From assembly GCA_937950385.1 (NCBI GenBank), contig CALFEA010000090.1, positions 1-5,983 on the forward strand: DNA of 5,983 nucleotides, in the 5' to 3' direction. This DNA is from an uncultured Altererythrobacter sp. Lineage in GTDB: Bacteria; Pseudomonadota; Alphaproteobacteria; Sphingomonadales; Sphingomonadaceae. A program made the position numbers and the translations under genes. The notes under the pieces are model-generated. The model saw only the letters and a program-made list of their open reading frames with translations, ran no database searches and had not been told where the DNA came from. Below, one piece after another: positions 1 to 5,983 of the stretch; position 1 is the first letter of the stretch; every line of letters begins with the position of its first letter.

Positions 1-308
1 TTCTCGAAGAGCTCGGTTTTGCAGTCGATGAGGCACAAAACGGGCAAGAGGGCATGGAACACTGCGCCAAGACTATGCCTGATGTAATCCTGCACGATTG
101 GAATATGCCGGTTATGACCGGGATTGAATTCATCAAAGCCCTGCGCGCCCATCCTGGCGGCGACGCGCCCAAAGTGGTGTTTTGTACAACCGAGAATGAC
201 GTCGGCCATATCCGCGAGGCAATTGATGCAGGCGCAGACGAATATGTGATGAAACCATTTGATCACGAGACCCTTCAGATCAAGCTACAACTTGTCGGGT
301 TTTCCTAA
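1..308 (+). CDS. cheY: CheY chemotaxis response regulator, C-terminal part
   Basis: Single-domain receiver protein that, when phosphorylated by CheA, acts on the flagellar motor switch. The frame is open from base 3 to a TAA at 306-308, giving 101 visible residues; roughly the first 25 residues, with the acidic-pocket Asp residues, lie before the window. The phospho-acceptor Asp is visible residue 32, in HDWNMPVMTG. The conserved Thr is at 62, the aromatic switch residue Tyr at 81 and the conserved Lys at 84 (MKPF). The Asp-to-Thr, Asp-to-Tyr and Asp-to-Lys spacings (30, 49, 52) match E. coli CheY D57, T87, Y106 and K109. The protein ends just after the receiver fold, so there is no output domain. 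An internal ATG at base 54 is not the start, because the receiver homology continues upstream of it. cheB begins 12 bases downstream, so the two are probably co-transcribed. A histidine precedes the phospho-Asp, where hydrophobic residues are usual; this is probably a minor variant. Confidence 0.93.
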   Translation, partial: LEELGFAVDEAQNGQEGMEHCAKTMPDVILHDWNMPVMTGIEFIKALRAHPGGDAPKVVFCTTENDVGHIREAIDAGADEYVMKPFDHETLQIKLQLVGFS

Positions 309-320
309 TCGAGGCGAACC

Positions 321-1454
321 ATGAAGCCTCTTACCTCCTCTTTACAAAAACCGCGCTCTAACGCGGACAGACGCCTATCTGGTAAGCCCGATCCGGCGGT
401 CAACATTATGGTGGTCGACGATAGTTTGACCGTACGCACCGTCTTTGCGCGCATGGTGACTAGCGATGCTTCGCTCAATTTGGTTGCCAGTGCCAGCACT
501 GCAGAAACCGCGATAGAAAAATTGGATAGCTGCCACGTCGATGTCATTTTACTCGATTTGGAAATGCCTGGAATGGGCGGCATAAAGGCCCTGCCGAAAC
601 TGCTCAAAGCCTCCAAAGGCGCGAAGATTCTGGTTGTCTCCTCGCTGACAAAACTTGGCGCAAAGCATACATTGGATGCGCTTGCATTGGGTGCAGCTGA
701 CACATTGCTCAAGCCCAGATCCGGCGGCTTTGACGAGGCATATCGGCTAACGCTACTCAGTAAAATTCGTGCGCTTGGCGTTGGTGAAAACAATTCTGTC
801 CCTGCACCAGCGCTAACCAATTCGCATGATTTTCAAACAGCAATTGAAGCCCGAAAAACTGGATATAAGCGCCCTGAGATCATCGCCATTGGCGCGTCCA
901 CTGGCGGCATTCATGCAATCAATATCGTCCTGGCCAACCTGCCCAAAAAATACGACTTGCCAATCGTCATCACTCAGCATTTGCCTGTAAGCTTCGTGCC
1001 GATCTTTGCTCGGCAAATTGCAGATGTGTCGGGCCGCAAAACAGTGATTGCAGGCGATGGCACAAGGATTGAGAGCGGCATGATCGTGATAGCGGCCGGT
1101 GACGCCCATATGGAATTCACCCGGACTGGCGAGTATGTCTACACAAAAAATAGCGACCTGCCGGCGCAGAGCGGTTGCCTCCCATCGGTGGACCCAATGC
1201 TAGCCAGTCTAGCAAAAATATATGATGGCCACGTGCTGGGCGTGATCCTTTCCGGAATGGGCCGTGACGGCGTCAACGGCGCAGACGCGCTATTTGAAGC
1301 GGGCGGCACAATCATAGCGCAAGATGCTGCCAGTTCCGCTGTTTGGGGCATGCCCGGCGCTGTATCCAAAGCGGGCCTTGCCAGCGTTTGCTTGCCTCCA
1401 GAAGAGATGGCCAGCGCAATCACATTTACCGCTGGGCTTGCCGGATGGAGATAA
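321..1454 (+). CDS. cheB: CheB chemotaxis methylesterase / glutamine deamidase
   Basis: Cytoplasmic adaptation enzyme that removes methyl groups from glutamate residues of chemoreceptors and is activated by phosphorylation from CheA. It has 377 residues, slightly longer than the roughly 350 of enterobacterial CheB because about 28 residues precede the receiver domain. Receiver domain at about 29-150: acidic pair D33-D34, phospho-acceptor D79 in ILLDLEMPGMGG, S107/S108, and K131 in LLKPR. A short linker (about 150-185) follows. The methylesterase domain is at about 186-377, with catalytic Ser193 in GASTGG, His220 in TQHLP and Asp316 in GMGRDG. The C-terminal AQDAASSAVWGMPGAV stretch is also typical of the family. 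The ATG at 321 is preceded by GAGG at 311-314 with a 6-base spacer, which supports this start over the internal Met30. All catalytic and phosphorylation residues are present, so it should be functional. The stop overlaps the cheR start. Confidence 0.97.
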   Translation: MKPLTSSLQKPRSNADRRLSGKPDPAVNIMVVDDSLTVRTVFARMVTSDASLNLVASASTAETAIEKLDSCHVDVILLDLEMPGMGGIKALPKLLKASKGAKILVVSSLTKLGAKHTLDALALGAADTLLKPRSGGFDEAYRLTLLSKIRALGVGENNSVPAPALTNSHDFQTAIEARKTGYKRPEIIAIGASTGGIHAINIVLANLPKKYDLPIVITQHLPVSFVPIFARQIADVSGRKTVIAGDGTRIESGMIVIAAGDAHMEFTRTGEYVYTKNSDLPAQSGCLPSVDPMLASLAKIYDGHVLGVILSGMGRDGVNGADALFEAGGTIIAQDAASSAVWGMPGAVSKAGLASVCLPPEEMASAITFTAGLAGWR

Positions 1455-2320
1455 AAGAAACCTCATTTCAGATCATTGCGGACCTTCTGATTGCCCGCAC
1501 CGGCCAGCAGCTCACTGAAAACCGCCGCTGGCGAATTGGCACAGCGTTGTCGGGCGTATGTAGAGAAAGTGGCGTCGAAAATGCAGAGCAGCTTGTCTGC
1601 CTGTTGGCCGACACAAAAGATCCATTGCTTGAGCGAAAGATCGTCGAAGCCTTGCTGAATAACGAAACCTATTTCTTCCGCGACAAGCCCACATTTGATC
1701 AATTGCCGCAGGATATTCTGCCGCTTCTTGCCGAGCGCCGAAAATCGAGCCGCCGCTTGCGGATTTGGAGCGCGGGATGCTCGACTGGCCAAGAAGCGCA
1801 TTCCATCGCAATGGATTTAGAGCGGCAGCAAGCCCAGTGGGCAGATTGGTCTGTGGAAATCCTTGGAACGGATATCTCTCAACATGCTTTGACCATCGCC
1901 TCCAGGGGGCTTTTTAGTCAGTTCGATGTGCAACGCGGCCTCAGCATTCTTCAGACCCTTCAGCATTTCACCGAAGAAAATGACGGTTGGCAATTGTCTG
2001 ATGACATCCGCAAACACTCACGGTTCATGCAGCACAATATTCTAGACAGGCCGCCCTCAAGCGAAAAATTCGATCTGATTTTGTGCCGCAATGTGCTGCT
2101 TTATTTTGACACCCAGACACGCGTCCACGTGCTTGAACGCTTGTTCAGCGCACTGGCGCCGGATGGATTTTTGATGCTCGGCTCTGGAGAGAATATAACG
2201 GGGCTAAGCGATAATTTCGCACCCTCAAACGGACGGCTTAGCACCTATGAAGTTGCACCCGGCCTGCGCTATTCCAGCGCAATAAGCGCCGCTTTTTCTC
2301 ATGCCGACAATACCGCCTAA
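1445..2320 (+). CDS. cheR: CheR chemotaxis protein methyltransferase
   Basis: S-adenosylmethionine-dependent methyltransferase that methylates glutamates on chemoreceptor signalling domains, opposing CheB. The frame is open further upstream, but the ATG at 1445 (MEIKETSFQII) fits best. It gives 291 residues, close to the usual length for the family, and overlaps the cheB stop by 10 bases (ATGGAGATAA), which implies translational coupling. No strong ribosome-binding site precedes it, consistent with coupling. An N-terminal all-helical CheR_N region (about 1-70) is followed by NNETYFFRD (72-80). The SAM-binding loop is WSAGCSTGQEAHSIAM (108-123), then GTDIS (141-145), and FDLILCRNVLLYFD (209-222), the typical acidic and aromatic strand of CheR. 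A His at 119 replaces the more usual Tyr in the QEAYSIAM motif; this is probably tolerated. No TPR or other C-terminal extension is present. Confidence 0.96.
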   Translation: MEIKETSFQIIADLLIARTGQQLTENRRWRIGTALSGVCRESGVENAEQLVCLLADTKDPLLERKIVEALLNNETYFFRDKPTFDQLPQDILPLLAERRKSSRRLRIWSAGCSTGQEAHSIAMDLERQQAQWADWSVEILGTDISQHALTIASRGLFSQFDVQRGLSILQTLQHFTEENDGWQLSDDIRKHSRFMQHNILDRPPSSEKFDLILCRNVLLYFDTQTRVHVLERLFSALAPDGFLMLGSGENITGLSDNFAPSNGRLSTYEVAPGLRYSSAISAAFSHADNTA

Positions 2321-2334
2321 AAAGGCCCAGATAG

Positions 2335-2344
2335 GTGATATCAC
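2335..2344. repeat. 10-bp perfect palindrome in the cheR-mcp gap
   Basis: GTGATATCAC reads identically on both strands and starts 15 bases after the cheR stop. It lies 7 bases before a second, larger inverted repeat. It could be a dimeric-regulator half of an operator or a chance palindrome. I do not recognise it as the site of a known regulator. Confidence 0.4.
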
Positions 2345-2351
2345 GCAGCAG

Positions 2352-2374
2352 ATGGTAAACGCAGCGTTTACTAT
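2352..2374. repeat. Inverted repeat with GTAAACG/CGTTTAC arms
   Basis: The perfect arms GTAAACG (2355-2361) and CGTTTAC (2365-2371) flank a CAG centre. Beyond a G/T position the symmetry resumes with AT/AT, so the whole element spans 23 bases with one mismatch that would be a G-U pair in RNA. It may be an operator for mcp or an RNA hairpin ending the cheYBR transcript. An intrinsic terminator is less likely, because the stem is A/T-rich and the following bases (ATAAATTATTG) are not a T-run. Confidence 0.5.
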
Positions 2375-2397
2375 AAATTATTGAAATCACCCTAAGC

Positions 2398-2436
2398 CCC
2401 AATTCAAGCATAAAAAGTTTGAATGCGTAGATTGGG
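2398..2436 (+). promoter_or_regulatory. Possible 5'-UTR hairpin overlapping a ribosome-binding site
   Basis: In the RNA, ATTCAAGC (2402-2409) can pair with GTTTGAAT (2417-2424), an 8-base-pair stem with one G-U pair and a 7-base A-rich loop. Alternatively or in addition, CCCAAT (2398-2403) can pair with ATTGGG (2431-2436). The second pairing covers the GGG of GGGAG (2434-2438), the apparent ribosome-binding site of the small ORF at 2446. The two pairings share bases 2402-2403, so they form either one interrupted stem or two partly competing ones. Pairing was found by reading, not by folding software. The function is inferred. Confidence 0.3.
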
Positions 2437-2445
2437 AGCAAATTG

Positions 2446-2523
2446 GTGAAACAGGACCGGAATTCTAGACTGGCCTTGGCGAGCGCGCTTCTCATCTGCA
2501 CTTGCGCAGGGAATTCTGCATGA
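2446..2523 (+). CDS. Possible 25-residue leader peptide upstream of mcp
   Basis: A short frame begins with GTG at 2446, preceded by GGGAG at 2434-2438 with a 7-base spacer. It ends at a TGA (2521-2523) that overlaps the mcp ATG as ATGA. The predicted peptide has a basic, polar N-terminus (MKQDRNSR), a hydrophobic stretch ([10 protein letters not shown]) and a short tail (TCAGNSA), so it resembles a truncated signal peptide. The two cysteines do not make a consensus lipobox. TTG at 2443 is the only other start, since a TAG at 2428-2430 closes the frame upstream. The start signal and the stop/start overlap suggest translational coupling to mcp, but a frame this short can arise by chance. I do not recognise it as a known peptide. 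Confidence 0.3.
   Translation: MKQDRNSRLALASALLICTCAGNSA
2508..2512 (+). promoter_or_regulatory. Ribosome-binding site setting the mcp start
   Basis: AGGGA lies 7 bases before the ATG at 2520. This decides between three in-frame candidates: a TTG at 2502, upstream of the site; ATG 2520; and ATG 2529. The spacing favours ATG 2520. Confidence 0.65.
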
Positions 2524-3986
2524 CTGCAATGTCTGAAATTGACCATGACATCCAAACGACTGAAGCTTTAGACAATATAGCTTCCAGTGATGGCCTGACC
2601 CCTAATGCCTATCGCTACCACGATGAAGAGCCAGGCCGGATATTGCGCGCCTTTTCGCGCCTGAGTGAAACACTCAGAGTTGCGCTGATCGTATTCTTGC
2701 CTCTTGGGCTGGTGATTTTTGCCACGGGCTTCTCATTTTATATAGTTGGCGATATTTCCAGCTCAATCGCTGGCGGTGATCCTGTTGCCATCGCGGAAGC
2801 TGCTCGAACCGCCGACACCCTGCGTTATGTCTTAATCAGCACAGTGATTATCGCCACCCTTATGGCGCTTGCACTTATGATGGCTGTGAAATCGGATGTC
2901 ATTCATGCATCAAGCAATTTGCTCGATTGCCTTCGCCGAATTGCCAAAGGACAACACGATATTATTGTACCGCACCGCGACCGCAGCGACAATTTTGGCC
3001 AGCTTGCCGAAGTTATCGAGGAAGTGCGTTTGGCTGGCATCACATTCGCTTTGATGCATACAGAACGTTCAGCCCGCGCAAGTCAGGAAATAGAAGAACA
3101 GGCCCGTCTACACTTACAGCGTGAAGAGGAAGATACGAAAAGAGACGCTATGCTTGCCAATCTGGCCAAGCAATTTGAACGCACCGTTGGCGAAGTGGTC
3201 AGCGGCGTTGCGTCCGCGTCCAGTCAATTGCAAGCCACTGCCAGCAAAATGGCGGAAACAGCCGAAGAAACCTCCCGCCAAACATCAGAAGTCGCAAACT
3301 CCATGGAAGAAGCCAATGCAGGCGCAACAGCGGCAGCCGCGGCCAGCGATGAATTCGCGCTCTCCATTGGCGAGATCAGCCGCCAGGCCGCATCATCTGC
3401 CGAAATGGCCCGCGACGCGACGCAATCTGCCAAGAAGGCCGATGAAACCATCTCTGCGCTCTCCGCTTCTGCTGAAGAAGTCGGCGAGGTTGTTGACCTG
3501 ATCCATACAATCGCACAGCGCACCAACCTCTTGGCGCTCAATGCATCGATTGAGGCGGCGCGCGGCGGCGAATCTGGCCGCGGGTTTGCCGTGGTTGCAT
3601 CCGAGGTAAAAGAACTCGCAATGCAGACAAGCCGCGCCACCGATCAAGTCTCTCAGCAAATCCGTTCCATGCAGGACACCACCGGGGCTAGCGTGGCAGC
3701 CTTGCGCGCAATCGCCAATCAAATCGCGCAATTGGAAAGCACATCGGTCTCGATCGCCAGTGCGGTGGATCAACAATCCGTCGCAGGCCAAGATTTGGCC
3801 CGCAGCATTGATTTGGCAGCCCGCGGTTCAGAGCGCGTCTCCTCCAATATTAGCGACGTGCGCTCTTTGTCGCTTTCGACAGGTGTTGCCGCTTCGCAAG
3901 TGCTATCCTCCTCGACAGAGCTTCAGACGCAGGCGTCCACATTGCGCCGTCAAGCCGATGCGTTTTTGGAAAAGATCCGCGACTGA
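2520..3986 (+). CDS. Methyl-accepting chemotaxis protein with minimal periplasmic loop
   Basis: Membrane chemoreceptor that controls CheA through its cytoplasmic coiled coil. From ATG 2520 it has 488 residues. An N-terminal cytoplasmic segment (1-52) precedes two membrane helices at about 53-77 and 103-124. Only about 25 residues lie between them, too few for a periplasmic ligand-binding domain. A HAMP-like linker follows (about 125-178), in which DNFG stands where HAMP domains usually have DExG. The signalling domain (about 215-488) is a long coiled coil rich in Ala, Ser, Glu and Gln. Its hairpin tip at about 330-366 includes [18 protein letters not shown] and [15 protein letters not shown], the MCP hallmark. 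The C-terminus ends FLEKIRD, with no NWETF-type CheR/CheB-binding pentapeptide. It lies downstream of cheYBR but after a gap of about 200 bases, so it may have its own promoter or leader control. It could sense a membrane or cytoplasmic state or work through a partner protein; the ligand cannot be told from the sequence. Confidence 0.94.
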   Translation: MTAMSEIDHDIQTTEALDNIASSDGLTPNAYRYHDEEPGRILRAFSRLSETLRVALIVFLPLGLVIFATGFSFYIVGDISSSIAGGDPVAIAEAARTADTLRYVLISTVIIATLMALALMMAVKSDVIHASSNLLDCLRRIAKGQHDIIVPHRDRSDNFGQLAEVIEEVRLAGITFALMHTERSARASQEIEEQARLHLQREEEDTKRDAMLANLAKQFERTVGEVVSGVASASSQLQATASKMAETAEETSRQTSEVANSMEEANAGATAAAAASDEFALSIGEISRQAASSAEMARDATQSAKKADETISALSASAEEVGEVVDLIHTIAQRTNLLALNASIEAARGGESGRGFAVVASEVKELAMQTSRATDQVSQQIRSMQDTTGASVAALRAIANQIAQLESTSVSIASAVDQQSVAGQDLARSIDLAARGSERVSSNISDVRSLSLSTGVAASQVLSSSTELQTQASTLRRQADAFLEKIRD

Positions 3987-4017
3987 TTGAACAGCGCTCT
4001 TTCCTAGCTTGAACCAC

Positions 4018-4626
4018 TCAACCGCCGATCAATTGCGCCTTTGCCCGGACCAATTGTTCGCGCGTATCAATGTCAAAGAGATACTCTGGCGCGATTTTTA
4101 TGGTGTCAGCCGCTGCCAATAAATCACGTGCACCGGCGGCGCCTTTGAGCTTTTCAAGCTCTTTGAAATGACTGGCGGCAAATATTGCGGGCGGCGAACG
4201 CCTTGCCCCATTATCCGATGCGATCATCGTATGAGAATTTTCAGGATCAAATTGGCTGACCAGATTTTGCAAATGCGCCAGCGGAACAAATGGCATATCG
4301 GCAAGACAAATTAGGAGAGCGTCCGCGGCTTTGTCAGCTGCAAAACGCGCTGCGCATGCAACCGATGTTCCAAGGCCCTCTTCGGCAATTTCATTGACGC
4401 AAATATCAAAACCGGCTGCCTGCCATCCTTGGGCACATGGATGGTCATTTTCAGATGTGATTACGGCCGAATGCGCGCGGCCAAGCGGCGCGAGAGCCTC
4501 AGAAATATGCAGCCCGAGCATGGTCCCGCCTAAAGGCTGGACAAGCTTGTCGCCGCCAACAAAACGCCGCGATTGCCCGGCGGCGAGCACCGCTACACAC
4601 AGTGCGGGCCCGCTATTTAACGACAT
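4018..4626 (-). CDS. mocA: MobA/MocA-like molybdenum cofactor nucleotidyltransferase
   Basis: Cytoplasmic enzyme of the NTP_transf_3 (MobA-like) family, likely attaching CMP (or another nucleotide) to molybdopterin to make the dinucleotide cofactor used by molybdenum hydroxylases. From the ATG at 4626 it has 202 residues. The nucleotide-binding loop is VLAAGQSRRFVGGDK at about 13-27. The metal-binding CLADMP is at about 107-112, RRSPPAIF at 142-149 and GAAGARDLL at 162-170, with the C-terminal DIDT at 186-189. An in-frame TTG at 4656 would add 10 residues, but the ATG places the family's first strand at the usual distance from the N-terminus. The start overlaps the xdhC stop by 14 bases, so the two genes are translationally linked. 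MocA is preferred over MobA (GMP transfer for DMSO-reductase-type enzymes) because of the XdhC partner. The nucleotide used is inferred, not read from a specificity residue. Confidence 0.85.
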   Translation of the reverse strand: MSLNSGPALCVAVLAAGQSRRFVGGDKLVQPLGGTMLGLHISEALAPLGRAHSAVITSENDHPCAQGWQAAGFDICVNEIAEEGLGTSVACAARFAADKAADALLICLADMPFVPLAHLQNLVSQFDPENSHTMIASDNGARRSPPAIFAASHFKELEKLKGAAGARDLLAAADTIKIAPEYLFDIDTREQLVRAKAQLIGG

Positions 4627-5512
4627 CGCCAAAGTCTTGCCGGTGATAGGTTTCAATCACTTCGCCCAGCGTTGAAAGCGCCAGACTGTCGGGGTCGCGC
4701 GAGGAATGAAACAGCCCGATTGGCGCATGGATCTTGGCTATGGCCGTATCGCTGATGCCAGCGGCTTTGAGTGCCTCTGTTCGAGAGGAATGGGCTGTGC
4801 GCCCGCCCATGGCGCCTAAATAGAAATGCGGCAATTTCAACGCATACGCCATCAATGCGATTTCCCAGTCGTGATCGTGGAACAGGAAGACGATGGCGGT
4901 CCATTTGTCTGCTGTGACCATGCCCGTATCTTCAGGATTGGCGAGTTTCGATGCGGCAATGCGATCCTCGCTCAAGTCCTTAAGCAGCTTTTCGTCAGGG
5001 GTTAAAACTTCAACACTCAAATCCATTTGGCGCGCCAATTTCGCAAGCGAAGGCACCGATGCCCCATGGCCGATGATGAGCAATTTCGGTTCGGGCCAAT
5101 GATGGATCGACACCGTCTTTCCAGCCTCAATCGGCAATTGAATCGAGAACGGTTCCCGCCGTTCAATTGACTGCAAATACAGCGCGCTCAGTTCAGCTGC
5201 GTCCAGCGGTAGAAAGTGAATGTCTAAGCCGCCTCCGCAAGGCAATTTGATATCAATATAGGGCGAACCAGAGCCGAAACGGACGACGCGCGGCCTTCCT
5301 TCACTCAGCGCATCCAATGCCTCAGCGACAACGGCGTTTTCTATGCAGCCACCCGATAACGAACCTGCAAAACTGCCATCTGCGCTTACGCCCATATGCG
5401 TGCCGGGGCCGCGCATGGATGCGCCCTCAACAGCGATAATAGTGACCAGCACCGCTGGTTGCCCCGCGGTCAGGCAGTCATGCACAAAGGTGAAGACGCG
5501 CCGGTTATCCAA
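4613..5512 (-). CDS. xdhC: XdhC/CoxI-family molybdenum hydroxylase maturation factor
   Basis: Homologues bind the molybdopterin cofactor, assist its sulfuration and deliver it to xanthine-dehydrogenase-type apoenzymes in the cytoplasm. This protein has 299 residues and both family domains. The N-terminal XdhC_CoxI part has EGASMRGPGTHM (29-40), SGGCIEN (53-59) and PCGGGLDIHFLP (91-102). The C-terminal Rossmann-like XdhC_C part has LLIIGHGASVPSLAKLA (144-160), LFHDHDWE (210-217), YLGAMGGRTAHSSR (231-244) and IHAPIGL (261-267). The start appears to be a TTG at 5512. The only upstream codons before an in-frame TAG (the cytochrome gene's stop) are four non-start codons, and the next Met (residue 33) would cut into the conserved domain. 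AGGA lies about 10 bases upstream of the TTG. The gene sits between cytochrome c and mocA, all on the same strand, indicating an operon for a molybdenum enzyme outside the window. Confidence 0.9.
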   Translation of the reverse strand: MDNRRVFTFVHDCLTAGQPAVLVTIIAVEGASMRGPGTHMGVSADGSFAGSLSGGCIENAVVAEALDALSEGRPRVVRFGSGSPYIDIKLPCGGGLDIHFLPLDAAELSALYLQSIERREPFSIQLPIEAGKTVSIHHWPEPKLLIIGHGASVPSLAKLARQMDLSVEVLTPDEKLLKDLSEDRIAASKLANPEDTGMVTADKWTAIVFLFHDHDWEIALMAYALKLPHFYLGAMGGRTAHSSRTEALKAAGISDTAIAKIHAPIGLFHSSRDPDSLALSTLGEVIETYHRQDFGDVVK

Positions 5513-5522
5513 CGCCCATGGA

Positions 5523-5526
5523 TCCT
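5523..5526 (-). promoter_or_regulatory. Candidate ribosome-binding site for the TTG-started xdhC
   Basis: On the minus strand AGGA begins inside the cytochrome c stop codon (TAGGA) and lies 10 bases before the TTG at 5512. The spacing is a little long. An ATG at 5519-5517 is closer but is out of frame and reaches a stop after four codons (MGVG), so it cannot start xdhC. Confidence 0.35.
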
Positions 5527-5983
5527 ATTGTGACAGTGAGGAAAGATAGGCAATAATCGCCGCACGTTTGTCAGCGTCACTGACCGAGCCTGCCACCATA
5601 GTCGTGCCGGGAACTTTCGCGGCTGGATTGGTCAAGAATGCCTCCAGCTCGCCTGCATCCCAAGTTAAGCCTGAATTGGACATCGCCTCTGAATAGCCAA
5701 AGCCCTCAAGCGAACCCGCCGCCCGGCCAACCACGCCATGCAGATTGGGACCAATGCCTGATGGCGCGCTGGCCTCTGCCTTATGGCACGCCGTGCATAC
5801 TGCAAATGCCGCTTTGCCCGCAGCAATCAAATCACCGTTTTGCGCAGCGGGTAGGGCCTCGGATGCAGCGCCATTGACTGGGGCCGGATCACCCGGTTCG
5901 CGAATGACGATTTGCTCGACTGGCTCCTGCGTTTCAGAACCGCAAGCAGAAAGGCCAAGCGATGCAAGGCCGATGAGTAGGAC
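5525..5983 (-). CDS. Class I c-type cytochrome, predicted lipoprotein (N-terminus beyond window)
   Basis: Periplasmic electron carrier with one covalently bound haem. The frame runs to the window edge with 152 visible residues, and the start codon is outside. The first visible residues, VLLIGLASLGLSACGS, are a signal-peptide hydrophobic core ending in a lipobox (LSAC), so Cys14 (visible numbering) should be lipid-modified. A flexible Pro/Glu/Ala-rich linker (about 15-50) leads to the cytochrome domain. This has the CxxCH haem motif CTACH at 63-67, GPNLHGVVGR (78-87), GFGYSEAMSNSGLTW (94-108), PGTTM with axial Met129, and a C-terminal helix, AAIIAYLSSL. This is the order of mitochondrial-type cytochrome c and c2. 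A TTG at 5830 could start a shorter frame, but that would remove the export signal that haem attachment requires. xdhC follows 12 bases after the stop, so the cytochrome may accept electrons from a molybdenum hydroxylase encoded upstream (inference). Confidence 0.92.
   Translation of the reverse strand, partial: VLLIGLASLGLSACGSETQEPVEQIVIREPGDPAPVNGAASEALPAAQNGDLIAAGKAAFAVCTACHKAEASAPSGIGPNLHGVVGRAAGSLEGFGYSEAMSNSGLTWDAGELEAFLTNPAAKVPGTTMVAGSVSDADKRAAIIAYLSSLSQ

Noticed and set aside
305..820. Long open frame on the minus strand opposite cheB (171 codons)
   Set aside because: It lies wholly within cheB, whose motifs are intact. The translation is Ser/Ala-rich with no recognisable domain: a shadow frame.
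1343..1444. Upstream extension of the cheR frame
   Set aside because: These 34 codons overlap the conserved end of cheB and do not resemble CheR. The ATG at 1445 gives the normal N-terminus.
2372..2424. Promoter-like boxes (TATAAA at 2372, TTGAAA at 2381, TTGAAT at 2419)
   Set aside because: None has a partner hexamer at proper spacing, and no convincing sigma-28 or sigma-54 pattern was found. An mcp promoter in the gap is plausible but cannot be placed.
2459..2517. Direct repeat GGAATTCT at 2459 and 2510
   Set aside because: Only 8 bases, centred on an EcoRI-like palindrome, and the flanks do not match. Probably chance.
3121..3501. Plus-strand 126-codon frame inside mcp
   Set aside because: It is the +1 shadow of the coiled-coil region, with a Lys/Pro/Arg-rich low-complexity translation.
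3224..3791. Two minus-strand open frames opposite the mcp signalling domain
   Set aside because: They are antisense to the most conserved MCP region and reflect its biased Ala/Ser/Glu codons. No family resemblance.
5638..5877. Plus-strand 79-codon frame opposite the cytochrome gene
   Set aside because: It overlaps the cytochrome c coding region antisense and has no recognisable features.

Overview
This window looks like an alphaproteobacterial chromosome, most plausibly a sphingomonad or Erythrobacteraceae relative. That rests on family resemblance only: the wording of the CheY and CheB proteins, the MCP, and the class I c-type cytochrome. No rRNA or other phylogenetic marker is present. The genes are densely packed, and base composition looks uniform at somewhat above half G+C by eye, with no sign of mobile DNA, CRISPR or tRNA genes.

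Left block, + strand (1-3986): a chemotaxis cluster. It runs from the 3' end of cheY (response regulator to the motor), through cheB (receptor methylesterase) and cheR (receptor methyltransferase, overlapping cheB by 10 bases), to a methyl-accepting chemotaxis protein after a gap of about 200 bases. CheR and CheB set the methylation state of receptors such as this MCP, and CheY carries the output. cheA and cheW are not in view and are probably upstream. The cheR-mcp gap is the least ordinary stretch. It holds two palindromic elements, a potential hairpin overlapping a ribosome-binding site, and a possible 25-codon ORF whose stop overlaps the mcp start as ATGA.

Right block, - strand (5983-4018, transcribed toward the chemotaxis block): a molybdenum-hydroxylase accessory cluster. 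In transcription order it is a lipoprotein-type class I cytochrome c (5' end cut by the window edge), an XdhC/CoxI-family maturation factor, and a MobA/MocA-like nucleotidyltransferase. The last two genes overlap and the first two are 12 bases apart, so this is very likely one operon. XdhC and MocA proteins prepare and load the molybdopterin-dinucleotide cofactor for xanthine-dehydrogenase-family enzymes. The cytochrome could be the electron acceptor of such an enzyme, whose structural genes would lie beyond the right edge (inference).

The two blocks converge with about 31 bases between stop codons. Overall these are well-known families. I see no clearly new system; the points worth a second look are the cheR-mcp leader region and the cytochrome-XdhC-MocA arrangement.
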